Source: Hyphomicrobiales bacterium (GTDB lineage Bacteria > Pseudomonadota > Alphaproteobacteria > Rhizobiales > JACESI01). Taken from it: DNA of 64,000 nucleotides. The translations under genes were made by a program, and so were the position numbers. A model generated the notes under the pieces. The model made no database searches, was not told the origin of the DNA, and saw only the letters and a list, made by a program, of their open reading frames with translations. Location: assembly GCA_039973685.1 (NCBI GenBank), contig JBDWKL010000043.1, positions 287,786 through 351,785 on the forward strand, read 5' to 3'. Shown in pieces: positions 36,907 to 46,417 of this stretch (position 1 is the first letter of the stretch; every line of letters starts with the position of its first letter).

Positions 36907-38040
36907 ATGCTAAGAAACCACCGCCTTTTCCTTGTTTTATATGGGTCTTTCCTTGCTCAAATCGTTCAGGTCGGCATTTTTCCACTTTTCTTGGCTCAAA
37001 AATTAAGTGACTTAGGCGTTTCTCTACCTACAATTGGTTGGGTTGTTGGTAGTCAATGGCTTGCAGTACTAATTATTGCGCCATTTATCCCTCGATTTAT
37101 GTCTAAAATTTCCCTTGAACAATTTAATCGAATTTCCGGTGCTGTAACGGTGATTGGATTACTTCTTATTACGACAAATCATCTGGTTTTAATTATGCTA
37201 TCAGCGCCTTTTATTGGTGCAGGTTTGATTCAACGCTGGGTTTCTTGCGATGTTTTAGTTGTGCGCCTTAGTCCAAAGAATAAAATGGGCCGCATGATCG
37301 GCATCCATGAAGCACTTATGGGATTTGCCATAGCGGTTGGGCCTCTCATGTTTGCCTGGCTTAGCTTAAATCAAGTTTTAATCGCAGCCCTACTCATTGC
37401 CACGATCTCTACGATGCTCTTTTTCTTAATTGGAAAAAACGAAGTCGTAGACGAAACAGAAGATACTCCATTACTTCGCGCTGATTTCTTTTTGATTCAA
37501 ATTGCCCTTGTTGCAGCGTTAACAGGCGGCTTCATCGAAACAGCTGCCATTGCCTTCTTCCCATTTTACTTTGAAGAAAATGGGTTTCCACTTACGGAAA
37601 GCGCGTTATTTGTCGCCTCTTTTGGTTTAGGCGGAACATTGCTCCAACTACCTCTTGGGCTGCTTGCTGACAAAATCGGATACCGCCTCGCCCAACTTAT
37701 TGTCTCCATCACAGCCCTCGCCTCACTTGGCCTCACTGTTATATATGGTTCTTCGTTCACGGTTGTGATTGCTGTATTGTTCATAATGGGCGGCGCAGTT
37801 GGGGCGTTTAATACACTTGCTGTGTTACAAGCAGGTGCTCAAATTTCTGCAAAGAAAAGCGCTGCTGCTATGGCCGCAATAGCATTCTCCTACACATTGG
37901 GAGGCATTTTGGGGCCCATTATCTCAGCATGGACGCTTGAGCATTACTCGCAAAATATGGTGATTTCCGTCTATACCCTCACAATTTGCATCTTACTGGG
38001 CGTCATCGTAAGCACCAGATTACGACCATCTAATACATAA
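36907..38040 (+). CDS. MFS transporter
   Basis: Seen: 377 residues, about 11-12 membrane segments, with the MFS interdomain loop after segment 6 ('GKNEVVDETEDTPLLRADF') and 'GLLADKIGYRLAQLIVSITALASLGL', the second-half copy of the loop 2-3 motif. Compact for an MFS protein. It resembles the YcaD/UMF-like or sugar-efflux branch but the substrate is unknown. No Shine-Dalgarno sequence is visible before the ATG. Its DNA looks more A+T-rich than its neighbours. It is divergent from the unrecognised gene, so the two are probably induced together. Confidence 0.85.
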   Translation: MLRNHRLFLVLYGSFLAQIVQVGIFPLFLAQKLSDLGVSLPTIGWVVGSQWLAVLIIAPFIPRFMSKISLEQFNRISGAVTVIGLLLITTNHLVLIMLSAPFIGAGLIQRWVSCDVLVVRLSPKNKMGRMIGIHEALMGFAIAVGPLMFAWLSLNQVLIAALLIATISTMLFFLIGKNEVVDETEDTPLLRADFFLIQIALVAALTGGFIETAAIAFFPFYFEENGFPLTESALFVASFGLGGTLLQLPLGLLADKIGYRLAQLIVSITALASLGLTVIYGSSFTVVIAVLFIMGGAVGAFNTLAVLQAGAQISAKKSAAAMAAIAFSYTLGGILGPIISAWTLEHYSQNMVISVYTLTICILLGVIVSTRLRPSNT

Positions 38041-38160
38041 GTTTATATGTGCATTACATACATTCTTATTGTGATTGGCTTTGCTCGCGAAAATATGCCT
38101 ATTACCTAGGGTAATACCTTAAGTTAAATTGAGCGCCCTTCGGCAAATCTGGCATTTCGT

Positions 38161-38457
38161 ATGTATCACTACACACCTGTCTTGAAACCTATTGGCGTTA
38201 ATAGTGTGCCTGCTTTTAAAGCAGCGTCAGCGAACAGATCAATGTCACGCAATTCTAAATTTGTATATCAAGTCTTGAAAGACGCCGCCGTGATCGGTGG
38301 TGGCCCCTTGGCGGGATCGCTTAGTGAAGCGCGACAAGCTCTGGAACAATTGATATCTAACGGTGAACTTTCCCAAATTTATTGGACTGGCATCACATCC
38401 GTAATCATGCTCGACAAAGATCAAAACAAGATTACAAGTTACAGCCTATCTAAGTAG
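38161..38457 (+). CDS. Small hypothetical protein (98 aa), possible
   Basis: Seen: 98 residues, no membrane segment or known domain, with a central 'KFVYQVLKDAAVIGGGPLAGSLSEARQALEQLISNGELSQIYW' that reads like a small winged-helix or helical fold and suggests real coding. No convincing ribosome site precedes the ATG. A hairpin follows 9 bases after the stop, consistent with a gene end. It may be genuine but is not recognised. Confidence 0.45.
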   Translation: MYHYTPVLKPIGVNSVPAFKAASANRSMSRNSKFVYQVLKDAAVIGGGPLAGSLSEARQALEQLISNGELSQIYWTGITSVIMLDKDQNKITSYSLSK

Positions 38458-38465
38458 CAGGATCA

Positions 38466-38487
38466 GCGCCGCCTCTAGGTGCGGCGC
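38466..38487. terminator. Hairpin, possible weak terminator
   Basis: GCGCCGC and GCGGCGC with an eight-base loop, followed only by AATTTA, so the U-tract is poor. Lies between two convergent genes. Confidence 0.45.
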
Positions 38488-38515
38488 AATTTACCCATTA
38501 TCAAAATCAATAAAA

Positions 38516-39055
38516 TTAAGCGGCCGAGCGCTGCTGTGAGCCAGCTTCTGCTTTAACAACTGAAAGCCAAGGACGTTTAGTGTCAACGCTTGCAATGCGA
38601 TTTGCATCTAATGCATGCTGATAGTAGCGCGGCATATCTGGCCACAGGCCACGATCAAGACCGGTTTTAACGGCATTTGACGACACCTCAAAAGAAGTTA
38701 CACCACAGCGTTCTAACATTGGCATTTGATCAATGATGTAGGCACCGCGCGCACGAATTTCGCGTTCAAAGCCAAATTTTTCACGGATCAAACGTGCGAT
38801 CGAAAAGGCTGTACCATTTGCAAAGGCTGGGAAGTTCACAACAACCATATCGAAATACTCAAGCACGCTTGCAACCACATCAATATCGTCACTTGCTGCG
38901 ACACTCAGAGCAAGACGACCTTCATGATCTGCCCATGAGCCACTTTGCCAATCTTCGAGACTAATGATGACATCACCTGACAGCTTGTTTTCGCCATCAA
39001 ACTCAGCCCAGCTATTTGCTTCAAAGCGACCGTTTGTCCAAACTTGATTTGTCAT
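38516..39055 (-). CDS. DUF934 protein of the sulfite reduction cluster
   Basis: Seen: 179 residues; 'VWTNGRFEANSW', 'VVVNFPAFANGTAFSIARLIREKFGFEREIRARGAYIIDQMPMLERCGVTSFEV' is the DUF934 hallmark. Known: this family is almost always encoded next to cysI and cysH and is annotated as probably involved in sulfite reduction; its activity is unknown. Here it follows cysI by 21 bases on the same strand, so it is the third gene of a DUF2849-cysI-DUF934 operon. cysH, which often follows, is not present. Confidence 0.9.
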   Translation of the reverse strand: MTNQVWTNGRFEANSWAEFDGENKLSGDVIISLEDWQSGSWADHEGRLALSVAASDDIDVVASVLEYFDMVVVNFPAFANGTAFSIARLIREKFGFEREIRARGAYIIDQMPMLERCGVTSFEVSSNAVKTGLDRGLWPDMPRYYQHALDANRIASVDTKRPWLSVVKAEAGSQQRSAA

Positions 39056-39076
39056 AATCTTGTTCCTTTATTCAAC

Positions 39077-40729
39077 TTAGCCGTAAAGCGCTTGCTTAAA
39101 GGGCGCATCACCGAGACGGCGATAGGCCTGAATGAATGTTTCGTCTTCTTGTTCGCGGATATCCAGATAGGTATCGACGACTGTTTGAACCGCATCCACA
39201 ATCTCATCTGATGTGAAGCCGCGACCCGTTATTTTTCCGATTGATGTATTCTCATCACCTGAGCCACCAAGCGTGATTTGGTAGAGTTCTTCACCCTTAC
39301 GATCCACACCCAAAATTCCAATGTGCCCCACATGGTGGTGACCACAGGCATTAATGCAACCTGAGATTTTGAGCTTCAAATCACCAATATTTTTTTGACG
39401 TTCAATGTCCGCAAAACGCTCGCTTAAGCGCTGTGCAACAGGGATAGAACGCGCAGTAGCAAGAGCACAATAATCAAGACCTGGGCAAACAATCATATCT
39501 GTGATCAGGCCCGCATTCGCTGAATGCAATTTCGCTTTAACCAGCGCATCATAAACAGCAGGCAAATCATCAAGCTTCACATGCGGGAGGATAACGTTTT
39601 GCTCGTGGCTTACACGCAACTCGTCAAAACTATACTGCTCAGCAATGTCAGCCATTGCTTCCATTTGCTCATCTGTCGCATCACCTGGAGGCGCTCCAAC
39701 GGGCTTCACTGAAATTGTAACGCTCGTGTAGCCGTGTTTCTTATGGATATGAAGATTACGCTCAGCAAAAATTGCAAAAGAACGGTCGCTTGCAACGCGG
39801 TCTTCGAAAGCTTTGCTTGTTGATGGCAGCTCTTCAAATGCAGGATCTTGGAAATATTCCTCAATCGCACGAATGCTCTCATCTGGGAGACGTAACACTG
39901 TGTCTTTAATGCGATCAAATTCCGCATCAATGTCAGCCTTCAACTCATCAAGTCCTGTCTCATGGACAAGAATTTTGATGCGGGCTTTATACTTATTATC
40001 GCGACGGCCATACATGTTGTAGACACGCAAGATTGCTTCGCAATAGGCGATGATATCGTTTTCAAGAACAAACTCATTGACGAGCTTGCCAACCATTGGC
40101 GTACGCCCAAGACCACCGCCAACGTAGACTGCAAAACCAATCTTGCCAGCGTCATCCTTTTTAACTTGAAGCCCAATATCGTGCGCCCGCATTGCCGCTC
40201 TGTCTTCTTCAGATGCAATAACAGCGATCTTAAATTTGCGTGGCAAAAAGGTAAATTCAGGGTGGATGGTTGACCACTGACGCAAGATTTCAGCGTAAAC
40301 GCGCGGGTCTGCAGCTTCATCCCTCGCCGCACCAGCGAAATGGTCTGAGCTCACATTACGAATACAATTCCCTGAAGTCTGGATTGCATGCATTTCAACG
40401 CTTGCAAGGTCTTCCAAAATAGCTGGAATATCTTCAAGCTTTGGCCAGTTATATTGAAGGTTTTGGCGCGTCGTGAAGTGACCATAACCACGGTCATATT
40501 TACGAGCGATATGAGCCAACATCCGCATCTGGCTGCTGTTCAACGTGCCATAAGGAATGGCAACCCGCAGCATATAAGCGTGCAGTTGAAGATAAACGCC
40601 ATTCATCAAACGAAGCGGCTTAAACTCATCTTCTGTCAATTCACCAGAAACGCGACGCTCCACCTGATTGCGGAATTGCTCCACACGCTCAGATACAAAT
40701 TTCGCGTCAAATTCATCGTAACGATACAT
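39077..40729 (-). CDS. cysI: Nitrite/sulfite reductase (siroheme), CysI-type
   Basis: Reduces sulfite to sulfide with six electrons in assimilatory sulfur metabolism. Seen: 550 residues. Two ferredoxin-like half domains and two 4Fe-4S-siroheme motifs: 'VCPGLDYCALATARS' with C-x5-C, and 'GCINACGHHHVGHIGILG' with C-x3-C. N-terminal 'GYGHFTTRQNLQYNWPKLED' binds siroheme. Known: nitrite and sulfite reductases share this architecture; the flanking DUF2849 and DUF934 genes favour sulfite. AAAGGTTTTTGA is upstream. Middle of a three-gene operon, 38 bases after the DUF2849 stop. Confidence 0.9.
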   Translation of the reverse strand: MYRYDEFDAKFVSERVEQFRNQVERRVSGELTEDEFKPLRLMNGVYLQLHAYMLRVAIPYGTLNSSQMRMLAHIARKYDRGYGHFTTRQNLQYNWPKLEDIPAILEDLASVEMHAIQTSGNCIRNVSSDHFAGAARDEAADPRVYAEILRQWSTIHPEFTFLPRKFKIAVIASEEDRAAMRAHDIGLQVKKDDAGKIGFAVYVGGGLGRTPMVGKLVNEFVLENDIIAYCEAILRVYNMYGRRDNKYKARIKILVHETGLDELKADIDAEFDRIKDTVLRLPDESIRAIEEYFQDPAFEELPSTSKAFEDRVASDRSFAIFAERNLHIHKKHGYTSVTISVKPVGAPPGDATDEQMEAMADIAEQYSFDELRVSHEQNVILPHVKLDDLPAVYDALVKAKLHSANAGLITDMIVCPGLDYCALATARSIPVAQRLSERFADIERQKNIGDLKLKISGCINACGHHHVGHIGILGVDRKGEELYQITLGGSGDENTSIGKITGRGFTSDEIVDAVQTVVDTYLDIREQEDETFIQAYRRLGDAPFKQALYG

Positions 40730-40767
40730 TCAAAAACCTTTCAAATCTTGCAAAGTCATCGCGCCAA

Positions 40768-41067
40768 TTAGGCTGCGTAAAAACCTTCAAGTTTCATTTC
40801 TTCGCCATAAGCAATAGTTGGACCTTCAGCGCGAATACGTTCGCGGAATTTGGAAGGACGCAAACCTTCAGCAGTTTCCTCAACATCAATTTCATAAACA
40901 CCGATCACAAGGCCGTTTACTTCATCTTGTTGAGCCGCCTGCAAAGCAGCGCCAAAACCCTCAGCGTCAAAGATCGCAGCTTTTGAAAACTCGCCACTCC
41001 ACTTGCCATTTTCGGACAAGAAAAGGACGTTACCAACATGAAGTTCGTTTGCTGTAATTGCTTTCAT
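40768..41067 (-). CDS. DUF2849 protein of the sulfite reduction cluster
   Basis: Seen: 99 residues from MKAITANELHVGN (AAAGG upstream; an in-frame GTG nine bases earlier is less likely). 'VLFLSENGKWSG' and 'GVYEIDVEETAEGLRPSKFRERIRAEGPTI' match the alphaproteobacterial DUF2849 family. Known: it is found between siroheme synthase (cysG) and cysI in many alphaproteobacteria; its role is unknown, possibly an electron-transfer or assembly helper. Here it is the first gene of the operon and no cysG precedes it. Confidence 0.88.
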   Translation of the reverse strand: MKAITANELHVGNVLFLSENGKWSGEFSKAAIFDAEGFGAALQAAQQDEVNGLVIGVYEIDVEETAEGLRPSKFRERIRAEGPTIAYGEEMKLEGFYAA

Positions 41068-41129
41068 AATCGACACCTTTCACATGAGGTTGAGACCGCT
41101 TGGCGGTTTCATTCACGACGGAAGATAAG

Positions 41130-41145
41130 ATTTTGGGCCCAAAAT
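41130..41145. promoter_or_regulatory. 16-base palindrome upstream of the cys operon
   Basis: A perfect palindrome ATTTTGGGCCCAAAAT lies about 65-80 bases before the DUF2849 start, in the only sizeable gap of the cluster. Candidate operator for a sulfur regulator; inferred. Confidence 0.5.
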
Positions 41146-41247
41146 TACCAAGATTGGTGTTTCAAACACAGGCGAAACATAGGAAAAATCATCTCTCAAA
41201 TGCCGTTTTCGCGCAAAAAGAGGCATATTTTTCCAAAAAACGGATGA

Positions 41248-42402
41248 TTATTGGAGAGCCTTTGCAACACCCTGCATAAAATCCCAGCCTTTGGAGACTT
41301 GATCCAACGTTATAAATTCATCAGGTTGATGGGCTTGATCAATCGAGCCTGGGCCGCAGATAACGGCTGAAAAACCAGCCGCTTGGAACTGCCCTGCTTC
41401 CGTTGCATAAGAGACCGCGTGGGTGCCGTTATCTCCGGTAATTTGCCGCGCAATCCGCTCCGCACCGCCATTGTTTTCAGGCACAAGTCCGGGCACCACA
41501 TCACGGCGGGATAATACCACTTTTGCATCCGGTGCAATGCCCTGCATTACAGGCTCAATTTCATCGCGAATATAGGCTTCAAAGCTTTGATAAAACTGCA
41601 AAGGATCTTCGCCCGCAATGGTGCGGATGTCTGTTGAGAAGACGCAATCTTTTGCCACGATGTTGCTCGCCGTTCCGCCTTCAACCAACCCACAATGCAA
41701 GGTGGAAAATGGCGGATCAAACGGTGATTTTGGGTCAGCACGACGGCGGTTTTCTAGCATGGTTTCTTCAAGCCAATTGATGAGCCGCGCCGCTGTCATA
41801 ACGGCGCTCACGCCACGATTCCATTGGCAAGAATGCACTGAATGACCGACCACATGGGTATTCACCCCGAGGATGCTTTTATGCCCCGTCACCACCTGCA
41901 TATCGGTCGGCTCACCCACAATGACGGCCATAGGCGACGGCACTTCATCCGACATTTTCTTAATCATGGAAGGCGCACCAATGCAGCCGATTTCCTCATC
42001 ATAAGAAAACGCTAAATGAATTGGCTTGCTCGGCTTACTGGCTAAAAATTCTGGCAAAATACCCATCGCCAACGCGCAATAGGTTTTCATATCTGCAACA
42101 CCGCGCCCGAAATATTTGCCGTTCTTTTCAACCAGTGAAAAGGGGTCTGTCGTCCAATCTTGCCCATCAACAGGCACAACATCCGTATGACCAGATAACA
42201 CCACCCCACCCGATTCATTCGGGCCGATGGTCGCGTAAAGATTGGCTTTGGAGCCATCTTCATTCGGCACAAGCTTCGCCTCAACGCCGAGCTTACTCAA
42301 ATAATCACGCACGAAGTCCAGCAGCGCCATATTGGAATTGCGCGACACTGTGTCGAAGCTGATTAGTTTTTCGATGAGATGGGCGGGGATTTGATTAGTC
42401 AT
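41248..42402 (-). CDS. argE: Acetylornithine deacetylase (M20 family), ArgE-type
   Basis: Hydrolyses N-acetylornithine (or another N-acyl amino acid) to give ornithine for arginine synthesis. Seen: 384 residues; metal ligands in 'SGHTDVVPVDG', 'GRGVADMKTY' and 'SYDEEIGCIGA', then 'VGEPTDM' and the dimerisation domain with 'HSVHSCQWNRGVSAVMTAARLI'. Known: M20 members need two zinc ions in the cytoplasm. Arginine versus other acyl substrates cannot be separated by eye; the fit to ArgE is good. It precedes no other arginine gene. A small membrane-protein gene lies 30 bases upstream. Confidence 0.85.
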   Translation of the reverse strand: MTNQIPAHLIEKLISFDTVSRNSNMALLDFVRDYLSKLGVEAKLVPNEDGSKANLYATIGPNESGGVVLSGHTDVVPVDGQDWTTDPFSLVEKNGKYFGRGVADMKTYCALAMGILPEFLASKPSKPIHLAFSYDEEIGCIGAPSMIKKMSDEVPSPMAVIVGEPTDMQVVTGHKSILGVNTHVVGHSVHSCQWNRGVSAVMTAARLINWLEETMLENRRRADPKSPFDPPFSTLHCGLVEGGTASNIVAKDCVFSTDIRTIAGEDPLQFYQSFEAYIRDEIEPVMQGIAPDAKVVLSRRDVVPGLVPENNGGAERIARQITGDNGTHAVSYATEAGQFQAAGFSAVICGPGSIDQAHQPDEFITLDQVSKGWDFMQGVAKALQ

Positions 42403-42432
42403 GAATGATCATTCTTTGTCTTATATGAGTCC

Positions 42433-42654
42433 CTAACGCCATTCGCGACCGCTGTTAAGATTTTTATTTTGTTCATTGAGCTTGTGAACTTTATCGGGAT
42501 CAGCATCTGGCTCCCAATGGGTCATTTTTTTAGGTAACTTCTTCTCATCATAACGATACTTTTGTTTGCGTTGCCACCAAAATACCCCGACAGCAGAAAC
42601 ACACAAAATTACTGCAAAAATTAGAATTTCCCTAAAAATCACGAAAATATCCAC
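42433..42654 (-). CDS. Small single-span membrane protein (73 aa)
   Basis: Seen: 73 residues with one membrane segment (about residues 7-27, 'FREILIFAVILCVSAVGVFWW') and a basic cytoplasmic tail. No domain recognised. It is 30 bases upstream of argE on the same strand and might be cotranscribed. The divergent mutA gene starts 113 bases away. Confidence 0.55.
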   Translation of the reverse strand: MDIFVIFREILIFAVILCVSAVGVFWWQRKQKYRYDEKKLPKKMTHWEPDADPDKVHKLNEQNKNLNSGREWR

Positions 42655-42672
42655 GATACCTACCTTGCATTT

Positions 42673-42691
42673 ATGCGAAACTATCTCGCAT
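42673..42691. promoter_or_regulatory. Inverted repeat upstream of mutA
   Basis: ATGCGA and TCGCAT separated by 7 bases, in the divergent region about 75-95 bases before mutA. Possible operator; no regulator assigned. Confidence 0.35.
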
Positions 42692-42767
42692 TTGAAAATT
42701 AACAGCTGAATGAAAATTTCTGCTAACAGTATAACAACATAACAGAATAATTGAAGGCCGGATCGAA

Positions 42768-44207
42768 ATGTCGATACCTGACAACATCAAGTTTCCTGAC
42801 CCCAGTATGGAAAACTGGCGGCACGCAGCTGAGAAGGCGCTGAAGGGTGCTGACTTTGACGAAACCTTGCTTTCCAAAACAGCTGACGGCCTCACAATCA
42901 ATCCGCTTTATGAGCGCCACGATAATGCAACGCCTATCAGCCGTGCTGCCCCTGCAACGCCGTGGGCTGTTGTGCAAAAAATGGATCACACCGACCCCCT
43001 TGAAGCGAACAAACAAGCGCTTGATGATTTGATGAATGGTGCAACGGGCATTGCTATGGTGTTTGCCGATGCACATTCTGCTCGTGGGTTTGGTTTGGTG
43101 GCGGAAGCTGACACGTTTGATATTGCACTCGAAAACATCGACCTTAACGCCATCAAGCTGCACATAGAACCCGGCCCGCGCGGTAAGAAGACGCAAGAAT
43201 TGTTTTCAGATTACGCGAAACGCGCTGACTACGACATCTCAAAACTCAACGTGCGATTCGGTCTTGATGCCATTGGCGCAGTCGCTTCATGTGGCACCAT
43301 GCGCTGGCCTTTTGCAGACATTCAACAGCACATGCGCGAACAATGGCAAAACCGTCTTGATGACGGATTTAAAGGTCCGTTCTTTGAAGCCGATGGCCGC
43401 ATCTTCCATGATGCGGGCGCGACTGAAGCGCAAGAACTTGCGATCGTTTTAGCCAATGCCCTCGCCTTCTTCCGCACCCTAGACGCGAAAGATGGCAACA
43501 CGCGATTGGCAGCGGACGCGATTGGCTTCACGCTTTCAGCTGATAGCGATCAGTTCATGACGATTGCAAAATTCCGCGCTCTTCGCCTGTTATGGAACCG
43601 CGTGCAACAAGCAAGCGGACTGACCGCGACGCCTGCTAACATCCACGCAGAAACAAGCTTTAGAATGTTGGCCACCGCCGACCCAAACACCAACATGCTA
43701 CGCATTGCGAGCGCTGCGTTTGCGGCTGGTGTCGGTGGTGCTGATAGCGTTACCGTTGCCCCCTTCACCAATGCACTCGGCCTACCCAACAGCTTCGCCC
43801 GCCGCATGGCGCGCAATGTTCAGTCGATCTTTTTGGAAGAGAGTAATCTCTATCGTGTCAGCGACCCAGCAAGTGGCAGCGGCGCGTTTGAAGCGCTCAC
43901 CACTGAACTGGCGAAAGAAGCTTGGACACTCTTCCAGAAAATTGAAGCAACTGGCGGCATTGATCAGGCGCTCACAGGTGGCCTTATTCATGGCTGGATT
44001 GCCCAAGCAAATGTTGCAAGACGCAACGCCATTCAAAACGGCACGAAGCCCATTCTTGGCATCAATCTCCATCAACATGATGGCGCTAACGACGCGGGCG
44101 TTTTGAATATTGAAAAGCGGCCAACACTCGTAATCACAAAGGGAGCGCTGACCATCGAGCCGCTGCCAACCATCCGCGATGAAGACCTATTGGGAGACGC
44201 ATCATGA
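42768..44207 (+). CDS. mutA: Methylmalonyl-CoA mutase small subunit
   Basis: Non-catalytic partner of the mutase. Seen: 479 residues of MM-CoA mutase TIM-barrel: '[18 protein letters not shown]', '[10 protein letters not shown]', '[56 protein letters not shown]'. The C-terminal B12-binding domain is missing; many small subunits are about 600-640 residues and keep a degenerate one. The stop overlaps the mutB start by four bases. Known: in such heterodimers the small subunit stabilises the large one. A linked MeaB chaperone or epimerase is not in the window. Confidence 0.9.
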   Translation: MSIPDNIKFPDPSMENWRHAAEKALKGADFDETLLSKTADGLTINPLYERHDNATPISRAAPATPWAVVQKMDHTDPLEANKQALDDLMNGATGIAMVFADAHSARGFGLVAEADTFDIALENIDLNAIKLHIEPGPRGKKTQELFSDYAKRADYDISKLNVRFGLDAIGAVASCGTMRWPFADIQQHMREQWQNRLDDGFKGPFFEADGRIFHDAGATEAQELAIVLANALAFFRTLDAKDGNTRLAADAIGFTLSADSDQFMTIAKFRALRLLWNRVQQASGLTATPANIHAETSFRMLATADPNTNMLRIASAAFAAGVGGADSVTVAPFTNALGLPNSFARRMARNVQSIFLEESNLYRVSDPASGSGAFEALTTELAKEAWTLFQKIEATGGIDQALTGGLIHGWIAQANVARRNAIQNGTKPILGINLHQHDGANDAGVLNIEKRPTLVITKGALTIEPLPTIRDEDLLGDAS

Positions 44208-46357
44208 TCCCTGATTTTACGAAAATAGATTTTGCGACTGAAAGCACTAAGACAGAAAAAGGCGATGCTTGGACAACGCCTGAAGGCATTGCGGTTGATA
44301 CGTCTTATGATAATCGCGATCTTGCAGGTCTCAACTTCCTCGATACGAAATCTGGCATCGCCCCTTATATTCGCGGCCCCTACCCAACCATGTATGTGCA
44401 GCGTCCTTGGACAATTCGCCAATATGCGGGTTTTTCGACAGCGGCTGATTCAAACGCGTTTTATCGGCGCAATCTAGCCGCGGGCCAAAAAGGCCTTTCC
44501 GTCGCCTTTGATCTTGCCACCCACCGTGGCTATGACAGCGACCACCCTCGAGTTGCTGGCGATGTGGGCATGGCAGGCGTTGCGATTGATTCAATCCTTG
44601 ATATGCGCCAGCTCTTTGATGGTATTCCGCTGGATGAAATGTCCGTTTCCATGACCATGAACGGTGCGGTCCTGCCCGTTCTCGCACTCTTTATCGTGGC
44701 AGGTGAAGAACAAGGCGTTGATCAGGCGAAACTCTCTGGCACCATTCAAAATGACATCCTCAAAGAGTTCATGGTTCGCAATACCTATATCTACCCGCCG
44801 ACGCCTTCCATGCGGATTATCTCCGATATCTTTGCTTATACGTCTGAGAACATGCCGAAATTTAATTCGATTTCGATCTCTGGCTATCACATGCAAGAAG
44901 CGGGTGCGACGGCTGATCTTGAGCTTGCCTATACGCTGGCTGATGGTATTGATTACATCAAAACGGGTGTTGAGGCTGGCCTCGATGTCGATAAATTCGC
45001 GCCACGCCTTTCGTTCTTTTGGGCGGTAGGCATGAACTTCTTTATGGAAGTTGCGAAAATGCGGGCTGGCCGATTGTTATGGGCAAAGCTTGTCTCTGAA
45101 CGGTTCAGCCCTAATGATGCGCGCTCGATTTCGCTGCGTACGCATTGCCAAACATCAGGCTGGTCGCTTACCGCACAAGACGTGTTTAACAATGTAACCC
45201 GCACCGCCGTTGAAGCCATGGCTGCGACCCAAGGTGGCACGCAATCCTTGCACACAAATTCGCTTGATGAAGCGCTGGCTCTACCGACAGATTTCTCCGC
45301 CCGCATCGCGCGCAACACGCAAATTTTCTTACAAAAAGAAAGCGGCACCACACGGATTATCGACCCATGGGGCGGCTCTAGCTTCGTTGAAAAACTGACC
45401 CATGATCTGGCTGAAAAAGCACTCGCTCATATCGAAGAAATTGACGCTCTCGGCGGCATGGCAAAGGCGATTGAGGCAGGCATTCCAAAACAACGCATTG
45501 AAGAGGCTGCTGCCCGCACACAAGCGCGTATTGATACAGGCGCGCAGACTATCGTTGGCGTGAACAAATATCTGACCGACGACGAGAAGCCGATTGATGT
45601 GTTGAAAGTTGATAATGCTGAGGTGCGTGCAGGACAAATTGCCAAGCTTGAAAAGCTCCGTGCTGAGCGCGATGAGGCAGCGTGTCAAACAGCCCTTAAA
45701 GCGCTCTCAAATGGCGCCGCAGGAGATGCAAACCTTCTCGATCTTTGCATAAAAGCAGCCCGCGCCCATGCATCCGTTGGCGAAATGTCGGATGCCATGG
45801 AAAGCGCTTTCACCCGCCATAAAGCCGTGACCAAAGCAATTTCAGGCGTCTACCGCAACGCGGCACTTTCGCCAGAGCAGCTTGATAAAGTCGCCAGCAT
45901 GGTTGATGTGTTTAAAGATAACGACGGCAATAAGCCGCGTATTTTGGTCGCAAAAATGGGCCAAGACGGACACGACCGCGGGCAAAAAGTTATCGCCTCA
46001 GCCTTCATCGATATTGGCTTTGATGTTGAGATCGGCGACCTGTTTGCAACGCCTGAAGAAGTGGCGGATCAAGCGAAGACAACAGGTGTCGATATTGTTG
46101 GCGTCTCGTCACTCGCGGCAGGTCATTTGACCCTTGTGCCAGCCCTGAAGAAAGCGCTATCAGAACGAGGCCTCGACCACATCATGATCGTCTGCGGTGG
46201 CGTGATCCCGCCGCAAGATTATGATGAGCTCATGGCGCTTGGCGCTGACGCCATCTTCCCGCCTGGTACGGTGATTTCAGAAGCGGCGGAAAAACTGGTT
46301 ACAGACCTCAATGCCCGCAAAGGTTATGAACAGAAACCGCTTGAGGCTTATTTGTGA
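44204..46357 (+). CDS. mutB: Methylmalonyl-CoA mutase catalytic subunit
   Basis: Adenosylcobalamin-dependent isomerisation of (R)-methylmalonyl-CoA to succinyl-CoA, completing propionyl-CoA assimilation. Seen: 717 residues. Barrel with '[21 protein letters not shown]', '[34 protein letters not shown]', '[24 protein letters not shown]' and '[23 protein letters not shown]'; then a cobalamin domain with '[16 protein letters not shown]', where His590 in the DxHxxG motif is the lower cobalt ligand. Length matches single-chain MCM. Coupled to mutA by ATGA. A ScfR-type propionyl-CoA regulator is encoded 20 kb away. Confidence 0.95.
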   Translation: MIPDFTKIDFATESTKTEKGDAWTTPEGIAVDTSYDNRDLAGLNFLDTKSGIAPYIRGPYPTMYVQRPWTIRQYAGFSTAADSNAFYRRNLAAGQKGLSVAFDLATHRGYDSDHPRVAGDVGMAGVAIDSILDMRQLFDGIPLDEMSVSMTMNGAVLPVLALFIVAGEEQGVDQAKLSGTIQNDILKEFMVRNTYIYPPTPSMRIISDIFAYTSENMPKFNSISISGYHMQEAGATADLELAYTLADGIDYIKTGVEAGLDVDKFAPRLSFFWAVGMNFFMEVAKMRAGRLLWAKLVSERFSPNDARSISLRTHCQTSGWSLTAQDVFNNVTRTAVEAMAATQGGTQSLHTNSLDEALALPTDFSARIARNTQIFLQKESGTTRIIDPWGGSSFVEKLTHDLAEKALAHIEEIDALGGMAKAIEAGIPKQRIEEAAARTQARIDTGAQTIVGVNKYLTDDEKPIDVLKVDNAEVRAGQIAKLEKLRAERDEAACQTALKALSNGAAGDANLLDLCIKAARAHASVGEMSDAMESAFTRHKAVTKAISGVYRNAALSPEQLDKVASMVDVFKDNDGNKPRILVAKMGQDGHDRGQKVIASAFIDIGFDVEIGDLFATPEEVADQAKTTGVDIVGVSSLAAGHLTLVPALKKALSERGLDHIMIVCGGVIPPQDYDELMALGADAIFPPGTVISEAAEKLVTDLNARKGYEQKPLEAYL

Positions 46358-46365
46358 GAATAAGA

Positions 46366-46392
46366 TGGGGGAATGGATGAACCATGCCCCCA
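46366..46392 (+). terminator. Stem-loop after mutB, possible terminator
   Basis: TGGGGG-A-ATGG / CCAT-G-CCCCCA around a five-base loop, 9 bases after the mutB stop. No T-run follows, so it may be a 3' stabiliser or a weak terminator. Confidence 0.5.
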
Positions 46393-46417
46393 AATCAGCC
46401 TTTCAAACAAAGGCCAT

